In this document: positions 7,559 through 11,119 of the stretch, one piece after another
Layout of the letters: each line of letters starts with the position of its first letter
How positions within the stretch are numbered: the stretch's first letter is position 1
Origin: CALMJB01 sp963977945
GTDB lineage: Bacteria > Actinomycetota > Actinomycetes > Nanopelagicales > Nanopelagicaceae
Length of the DNA: 11,119 nt
Direction of reading: 5' to 3'
Assembly (NCBI GenBank): GCA_963977945.1
Contig: CAXBQO010000029.1
Location: 1-11,119, forward strand
Translations under genes and position numbers: made by a program
The notes under the pieces: generated by a model
What the model saw: the letters and a program-made list of their open reading frames with translations, nothing else
Told to the model about the DNA's origin: nothing
Database searches by the model: none

Positions 7559-7678
7559 ATGATTTATTTATCTGAAAAAGTAAGAGAACTTCCAGCATCA
7601 CCAATCTTTTTTGGTTTGTTTGCATTTTTAACTCTTGGCTTTTTGCTTTATCTAACATTGCGCATCGATAAGGATTAA
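7559..7678 (+). CDS. Small single-span membrane protein upstream of nadD
   Basis: This 39-residue reading frame starts two bases after the ligA stop. It has a short polar N terminus (MIYLSEKVRELPAS), one hydrophobic helix (about residues 15-33, PIFFGLFAFLTLGFLLYLT) and a charged C-terminal end (LRIDKD), so it looks like a single-pass membrane microprotein with positive charge on both sides. From memory, many Actinobacteria carry an unnamed membrane protein of about 40-50 residues just before nadD, with an L-P-x-x-P-x-x-F/Y-G motif preceding the helix; LPASPIFFG here fits. That family-level recollection and the exact fit between ligA and nadD are the reasons for calling it real. An AAGG at 7543-7546 is 12 bases from ATG, too far to be convincing. 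Function is unknown. Confidence 0.7.
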   Translation: MIYLSEKVRELPASPIFFGLFAFLTLGFLLYLTLRIDKD

Positions 7679-7683
7679 TTATC
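7670..7683 (+). promoter_or_regulatory. Shine-Dalgarno AAGGA and non-AUG start region of nadD
   Basis: AAGGA at 7670-7674 lies inside the last codons of the small membrane protein gene. It is three bases from an ATT (7678-7680) and six bases from an ATC (7681-7683), both in the nadD frame. The TAA stop at 7676-7678 shares its last base with the ATT, which resembles the common TAATG reinitiation junction with T in place of G. It is the clearest ribosome-binding motif I see ahead of any gene in this window. Confidence 0.55.
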
Positions 7684-8277
7684 TCGTTCGAGAAAAAAGT
7701 AAACACCAATAATCTAAATATCGGTGTAATTGGTGGCACATTTGATCCGATTCATCGCGGACATTTAAGAGTTATTCAAAAATTAGCTACAAATTTTGAC
7801 CAATTATTGGTAATTCCCTCTGGAAATCCATGGCTGCGAAAACATCAGCCAACGGCATCTGGTGCAGATCGTTTTCGCATGTGCGAACTGGCAGTGGCAG
7901 AACTTGGATTTGGGCAAAAGGTAAAAGTTTTAGATATTGAAGTTAATCGAGCAGGTCCAACTTATTCCATTGAAACAATCGAAGCATTGCAAAAAGAAAA
8001 TCCAGAAGCGAAGTTCACATTAATTCTTGGTGCAGATGCTGCGGCTCGGATTTCACAATGGCATCGCAGCGATGAGTTAAAAAAGTTGGTGACATTTTTA
8101 GTGGTGAATCGCCCAGGAGCCACCAAATCTGAGTTTGATCAGATTGAAATTGATGCATTTGATATCTCGGCAACACAGGTACGAGATGCGGTTTTAAATC
8201 AAGCGAATTTATCTAATTTAATTTCCCCATCAGTTTGGAATTTCATAAAAGAACGAAAGTTATATGGCAGCAAGTAA
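7678..8277 (+). CDS. nadD: Nicotinate-nucleotide adenylyltransferase NadD (non-AUG start)
   Basis: NadD converts nicotinate mononucleotide and ATP to nicotinate adenine dinucleotide, the step before NAD synthetase. The nucleotidyltransferase signature GGTFDPIHRGHL falls at residues 19-30 counted from the chosen start. IPSGNPWLRK (46-55), GPTYSIET (93-100), GADAAARISQWH (118-129) and the C-terminal ISATQVR motif (163-169) follow. About 199 residues is normal. The frame opens after a TAA at 7669-7671 and contains no ATG, GTG, TTG or CTG before TTG at 7807; starting there would delete the catalytic GGTFDPIHRGHL segment. The start is therefore probably ATT at 7678 or ATC at 7681, both behind AAGGA; 7678 is my choice because it overlaps the preceding stop. 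A sequencing error in an original ATG is the main alternative. rsfS overlaps its end by 14 bases. Confidence 0.93.
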   Translation: MISFEKKVNTNNLNIGVIGGTFDPIHRGHLRVIQKLATNFDQLLVIPSGNPWLRKHQPTASGADRFRMCELAVAELGFGQKVKVLDIEVNRAGPTYSIETIEALQKENPEAKFTLILGADAAARISQWHRSDELKKLVTFLVVNRPGATKSEFDQIEIDAFDISATQVRDAVLNQANLSNLISPSVWNFIKERKLYGSK

Positions 8278-8629
8278 ATCTGCGATTGATTTGGCAAAGC
8301 TTGCCGCTGAAGCAATTTCCAACAAACTAGGTAGTGACATTTTAGGAATCGATTTATCTGAACAAATGGTTTTATCTGAAGTTTTTTTGATTGCGTGTGG
8401 AAATAATGAGAGACAAATTGAAGCCATTAGTGATGAGGTTAAATTAAAGTTAGCCGAAATTGGTCATCGACCGGCAAGAATTGAAGCAAGCACTTCTTGG
8501 GTTTTATTAGATTATTCAGACTTGGTTGTACATATTCAAAGTAGGGACTTGCGTAATTATTATTTACTAGATCGACTTTGGAATGATTGTCCAATAATTG
8601 ATCTGCAATTAGCCGAGGCGAAACGATAA
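8264..8629 (+). CDS. rsfS: Ribosomal silencing factor RsfS
   Basis: RsfS (Iojap/YbeB/DUF143 family) binds protein uL14 on the large ribosomal subunit and blocks joining of the subunits when nutrients are scarce. At 121 residues it has the expected single domain: an N-terminal helix (AIDLAKLAAEAISNKLGSDI), DLSEQMVLSEVFLIACGNNERQIEAI (30-55), the diagnostic TSWVLLDYSDLVVHI (77-91), and RNYYLLDRLW (97-106). The ATG at 8264 lies inside nadD, giving a 14-base overlap. The family N terminus fits that start, so the overlap looks genuine and implies translational coupling. The nadD-rsfS order is widespread in bacteria. Confidence 0.96.
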   Translation: MAASKSAIDLAKLAAEAISNKLGSDILGIDLSEQMVLSEVFLIACGNNERQIEAISDEVKLKLAEIGHRPARIEASTSWVLLDYSDLVVHIQSRDLRNYYLLDRLWNDCPIIDLQLAEAKR

Positions 8630-8632
8630 TTA

Positions 8633-9361
8633 ATGCCAAATTCTGTGGAAAGTTCTAATACTTTAAAAATCGTTATTTGGCGTCATGGCCAGACCGATTG
8701 GAATGTGGAAAATAGATTTCAAGGTCACTCTGATATTCCACTTAATAAAGTTGGTGAGTTTCAGGTAAATCATGCTGCTCAAATATTGGCAGCCTTAAAA
8801 CCTGCTCGAATAATTTCAAGCGACTTAATTCGCACCAAACAAACCGCACAAGCACTAGCTGATTTAGTAAATGTGCCAGTCGAACTTAATTCTAAATTGC
8901 GAGAAACAAATGGTGGAAAGTGGGAAGGCAAAACCGGAACTGAAAATCGCGCAACTGATGGTGAATTATTCACACGATGGATCGATGGACATGATGATCC
9001 CGCAGGTCATACTGGTGAGCGCCGAAGTGAGGTTGCGGCTCGAGCGATTTCAGTAATTGATGAATTAATTGAAAATAAAACTTTTGGCACGATTGTTTTA
9101 GTTACACATGGAGGAACGGCAAGATGCTTACTTGGCTCGGTGCTTAATTTACCGATGAGTGAGTGGAGCGTAATCGGAGGATTATCAAATGCGTGCTGGT
9201 CAATTTTAGAAACATCAAAACATCACTTAAATAATTTGAACAATTCAAAATCGTTTTCAGAAAATAGAAAATCAAGTGCTGGAAAATTCAGATGGTTTTT
9301 AGCAGAACATAATGCTGGCTCACTTCCTGAACCGGTTATCGGAGATGATTCCGCGAATTAA
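8633..9361 (+). CDS. Histidine phosphatase (phosphoglycerate mutase-like), gpgP position
   Basis: This is a 242-residue member of the histidine phosphatase superfamily. Catalytic features are the RHG motif with nucleophile His18 (VIWRHGQTDWN), Arg67 in SSDLIRTKQTA, the probable acid Glu91 in LRETNGGKWEG, and the second histidine His159 in LVTHGGTAR. Directly after nadD-rsfS, M. tuberculosis has GpgP (Rv2419c), glucosyl-3-phosphoglycerate phosphatase of methylglucose lipopolysaccharide synthesis. Position and motifs make this its likely counterpart, but no glucosyl-phosphoglycerate synthase is in the window and the lineage may not make that polymer, so substrate is left open. Residues about 195-217 form an Asn/Ser/Lys-rich stretch between two conserved parts (SNACWSIL and FRWFLAEHNAG) that looks like an inserted flexible loop. 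The start is three bases after the rsfS stop; GAGG at 8615-8618 is too distant to be a good ribosome site. Confidence 0.88.
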   Translation: MPNSVESSNTLKIVIWRHGQTDWNVENRFQGHSDIPLNKVGEFQVNHAAQILAALKPARIISSDLIRTKQTAQALADLVNVPVELNSKLRETNGGKWEGKTGTENRATDGELFTRWIDGHDDPAGHTGERRSEVAARAISVIDELIENKTFGTIVLVTHGGTARCLLGSVLNLPMSEWSVIGGLSNACWSILETSKHHLNNLNNSKSFSENRKSSAGKFRWFLAEHNAGSLPEPVIGDDSAN

Positions 9362-9400
9362 TTCGGTTGGTTCAAACTTCAGGCGGTAATATTCGCAAGT
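9362..9400 (+). promoter_or_regulatory. Candidate promoter of the tRNA-Ala gene
   Basis: TAATAT at 9387-9392 matches TATAAT at four of six positions and is placed so that transcription would begin near 9399, leaving an 8-base leader before the tRNA. The -35 region is poor: TTCGGT (9362-9367, 19-base spacer) is the best T-T-start hexamer near the right distance. The sequence lies in the only gap between the phosphatase stop and the tRNA. Confidence 0.4.
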
Positions 9401-9406
9401 TCAATC

Positions 9407-9479
9407 GGGGCTATAGCGCAGCTGGTAGCGCACCTGCATGGCATGCAGGGGGTCAGGGGTTCAAGTCCCCTTAGCTCCA
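9407..9479 (+). tRNA. tRNA-Ala, anticodon GGC
   Basis: A full cloverleaf can be drawn over 73 bases. The acceptor stem GGGGCTA (9407-9413) pairs with TAGCTCC (9472-9478) and includes the G3-U70 wobble that identifies alanine tRNAs. The D stem is GCGC/GCGC (9416-9419, 9428-9431) with loop AGCTGGTA. The anticodon stem is CCTGC/GCAGG (9433-9437, 9445-9449) with loop ATGGCAT and anticodon GGC at 9440-9442, reading GCC and GCU. The variable region is GGGTC, and the T stem is AGGGG/CCCCT around TTCAAGT. The discriminator base is A9479. The 3' CCA is not encoded, since the following bases are C-A-T, so it must be added by the CCA-adding enzyme. The next coding region begins one base later. Confidence 0.97.
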
Positions 9480-9480
9480 C

Positions 9481-10428
9481 ATGGAAAATCCAACAATTCC
9501 GCGACGCTGGAATCAAAACAATTTGCCTGATTTAACTGGCAAAAAGTTTTTAATTACTGGTGGTACATCAGGCTTGGGATTATCTGCTGCCAGAGAATTA
9601 GTTAAAGCAAATGCACAAGTTGTATTTACCGCTCGCAGTGAAAATAAAGCGCAATCCGCTCTTAATCAGATCAGCGCAAAATCTAACTCTCGAATCTCTT
9701 ATTTATTAATGGATTTAACCGATTTAAGTTCGGTGAAATCTGCCGCAAATGAGGCTGCCCAAAAATTTGATGGTGCATTTGATTGTTTAATTCTTAACGC
9801 CGGGGTTATGGCAACTCCCTTTACTAAAACAAAAGATGGATTTGAATTACAAATGGGAACAAATCATCTTGGTCATTTTGCATTTGCTGGATTATTAAAG
9901 GGTGCAATTACCGAGCGAATAATTTCAATCTCAAGCCAAGCTCATCGCATGGGTAGTTTTGGCGATAATTCCACTTCAACTATCAAGCGAATCTGTCTTG
10001 GAACCGGTAAGTACTCACCGTGGGCTGCATATGGCGCCAGCAAATTAGCTAATTTACTATTTGTCTCACAAATTGAGCGGTTAAGAATTAAAAACAATTG
10101 GCCATTTATTCCATTGGCAGCGCACCCAGGATATTCAGATACAAATCTGCAATCTGTTGCCCCACAAATGAAATCCAATAAATGGGAAGAGCGCACCGTA
10201 AATTTATTTAATTCAGTAATTGCACAAAGTGCAGATAAAGGCGCACTTCCAATGTTATGTGCAGCGACATTTCCGGGATTAATTGGCGCAAGCTATCTAG
10301 GGCCTGATGGATTTATGGAAATGCGCGGATATCCAAAACTAACTAGAGGTAAAGCATTAGCGTATGACCAGACGCTGGCAGAAAATCTTTGGCAGGTATC
10401 GGAAGAGTTAACTGGAGTTAAGTGGTAG
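9481..10428 (+). CDS. Short-chain dehydrogenase/reductase
   Basis: This 315-residue NAD(P)-dependent oxidoreductase is of the SDR family, closest in style to the retinol dehydrogenase/WW-domain oxidoreductase-like group common in Actinobacteria. The cofactor motif TGGTSGLG is at 26-33, the acidic position at 78 (MDLTDLSSV), the NAG motif at 106-108, the structural Asn128 in GTNHLGHF, catalytic serine in ISSQAH (151/152), the YxxxK pair Tyr184/Lys188 in YGASKLAN, and AHPGYSDTNL at 214-223. The substrate cannot be told. The ATG at 9481 fits relatives, which also begin with a Trp-containing stretch before the PDLTGK segment. No later ATG or GTG would retain it. This start lies one base after tRNA-Ala, so there is no room for a 5' leader or ribosome site outside the tRNA. 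leuS follows three bases after its TAG. Confidence 0.92.
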   Translation: MENPTIPRRWNQNNLPDLTGKKFLITGGTSGLGLSAARELVKANAQVVFTARSENKAQSALNQISAKSNSRISYLLMDLTDLSSVKSAANEAAQKFDGAFDCLILNAGVMATPFTKTKDGFELQMGTNHLGHFAFAGLLKGAITERIISISSQAHRMGSFGDNSTSTIKRICLGTGKYSPWAAYGASKLANLLFVSQIERLRIKNNWPFIPLAAHPGYSDTNLQSVAPQMKSNKWEERTVNLFNSVIAQSADKGALPMLCAATFPGLIGASYLGPDGFMEMRGYPKLTRGKALAYDQTLAENLWQVSEELTGVKW

Positions 10429-10431
10429 CCA

Positions 10432-11119
10432 ATGCATGAGGCTTATGATTTTTTAGGAGTGCAAGAAAAATGGTTGCCAGTTTGGGACAAACTTCAACCA
10501 TTTAAATCCGGTCGCAAAGATGACAAACGAGCTAAAAAATATGTACTCGATATGTTTCCGTATCCATCCGGAGATTTACACATGGGTCATGCCGAGGCTT
10601 ATGCACTAGGTGATGTCATTGCCAGATATTGGGTGCAAAAAGGTTTCAATGTTATGCATCCAATTGGTTGGGATGCATTTGGTTTGCCGGCGGAAAATGC
10701 TGCGATTAAAAGAAATGCAGATCCCAGAGCATGGACTTATGAAAATATTGATACTCAAAAAGCTTCGATGCGCAGATACGCCTGCTCATTTGATTGGGAT
10801 CGCACTCTACATACTTGCGATCCAGAGTATTACAAGTGGAATCAATGGTTATTTTTACAGTTTTATAAAAAAGGTTTGGCATATCGAAAAAATTCTTCAG
10901 TTAATTGGTGTCCAAATTGTCAGACGGTGTTGGCAAATGAGCAAGTAATTGCTGGATTGTGCGAACGGTGCGATACCGCAGTGACAAAAAAGAAATTAAA
11001 TCAGTGGTATTTCAAAATTACTGATTACGCAGATCGATTGCTTGATGACATGAAGCAACTTGAAGGTAAATGGCCAGAAAAAGTTTTAACAATGCAGCGC
11101 AATTGGATTGGTCGCTCGG
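10432..11119 (+). CDS. leuS: Leucyl-tRNA synthetase (5' part, cut by window edge)
   Basis: The frame from ATG 10432 stays open to the right edge, giving 229 codons of a protein that is usually over 800 residues. It charges tRNA-Leu with leucine. Sequence support is the class I signature HMGH within MFPYPSGDLHMGHAEAYALG (codons about 45-64), HPIGWDAFGLPAENAAIKR just after it, FDWDRTLHTCDPEYYKWNQW, and the zinc-binding pairs CPNC and CERC flanking TVLANEQVIAG. LNQWYFKITDYADRLLDD and KVLTMQRNWIGRS lead towards the editing domain, which is beyond the window. The N terminus (YDFLGVQEKWLPVWDKLQPF) matches actinobacterial LeuS, supporting the start. It lies three bases after the dehydrogenase stop; GGAG at 10414-10417 is 14 bases from ATG, further than ideal, so coupling to the dehydrogenase is likely. 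Confidence 0.97.
   Translation, partial: MHEAYDFLGVQEKWLPVWDKLQPFKSGRKDDKRAKKYVLDMFPYPSGDLHMGHAEAYALGDVIARYWVQKGFNVMHPIGWDAFGLPAENAAIKRNADPRAWTYENIDTQKASMRRYACSFDWDRTLHTCDPEYYKWNQWLFLQFYKKGLAYRKNSSVNWCPNCQTVLANEQVIAGLCERCDTAVTKKKLNQWYFKITDYADRLLDDMKQLEGKWPEKVLTMQRNWIGRS

Noticed and set aside
7670..7684. Programmed frameshift fusing the small membrane protein to NadD
   Set aside because: Only a seven-base window lies between the two frames' stop codons and it holds no slippery heptamer; a membrane-NadD fusion is not known to me, and a start behind AAGGA is simpler.
7807..8277. Short version of nadD starting at TTG 7807
   Set aside because: It would remove GGTFDPIHRGHL, needed for nucleotide binding, while the same frame encodes that motif directly upstream.
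10610..10948. Plus-strand open frame of 112 codons in the leuS region
   Set aside because: The leuS frame runs through this stretch with the HMGH context and zinc motifs; the other frame is a shadow.
1..11119. Defence system, CRISPR array, prophage, insertion sequence or other accessory cassette
   Set aside because: No repeat-spacer pattern, transposase, integrase or terminal inverted repeats were seen, and although a tRNA gene is present the sequence after it is an ordinary gene rather than an integrated element. All genes but the small or DUF ones belong to housekeeping families.

Overview
The window looks like core chromosome from an AT-rich, streamlined actinobacterium. The closest match I can suggest is a freshwater acI / Nanopelagicales-type lineage, inferred from actinobacterial protein families and gene order combined with AT-rich codon use and mostly TAA stops. 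Every supported gene is on the + strand. Genes are packed tightly, with 4-nt and 14-nt overlaps and spacers usually under 70 nt. I see no mobile element, CRISPR array, phage gene, toxin-antitoxin pair or defence gene.

Layout. Positions 1-1353 hold a seven-codon tail of an upstream gene (possibly fabF), a DUF3145 protein and an overlapping membrane-anchored SIMPL-domain protein. Positions 1421-3171 hold etfB and etfA, the two subunits of electron transfer flavoprotein, with ATGA overlap. Positions 3196-5513 hold a NifS/IscS-like cysteine desulfurase and mnmA, a natural pair in which the desulfurase supplies sulfur for tRNA 2-thiouridine. ligA (NAD+-dependent DNA ligase) follows at 5520-7556. 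A 39-residue single-span membrane protein at 7559-7678 leads into nadD, rsfS and a histidine phosphatase that occupies the position of mycobacterial gpgP. A tRNA-Ala(GGC) gene at 9407-9479 abuts a short-chain dehydrogenase starting at 9481. The 5' part of leuS runs off the right edge.

How the genes relate. The block etfBA - cysteine desulfurase - mnmA - ligA and the block small membrane protein - nadD - rsfS - histidine phosphatase - tRNA-Ala - leuS each resemble orders I recall from other Actinobacteria. Here they are joined directly at ligA / small membrane protein. LigA uses the NAD+ whose synthesis NadD serves, but I read the adjacency as compaction rather than a new pathway.

I found no convincing undescribed system. 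The points most worth checking concern gene expression. (1) nadD has no ATG, GTG, TTG or CTG codon that could start an intact protein; its only options are ATT/ATC just after an AAGGA motif. (2) The dehydrogenase start codon lies one base after the tRNA-Ala 3' end, so tRNA processing would yield an almost leaderless mRNA. (3) etfB and the cysteine desulfurase each have a TANNNT hexamer exactly six bases before ATG, as expected of leaderless transcripts.
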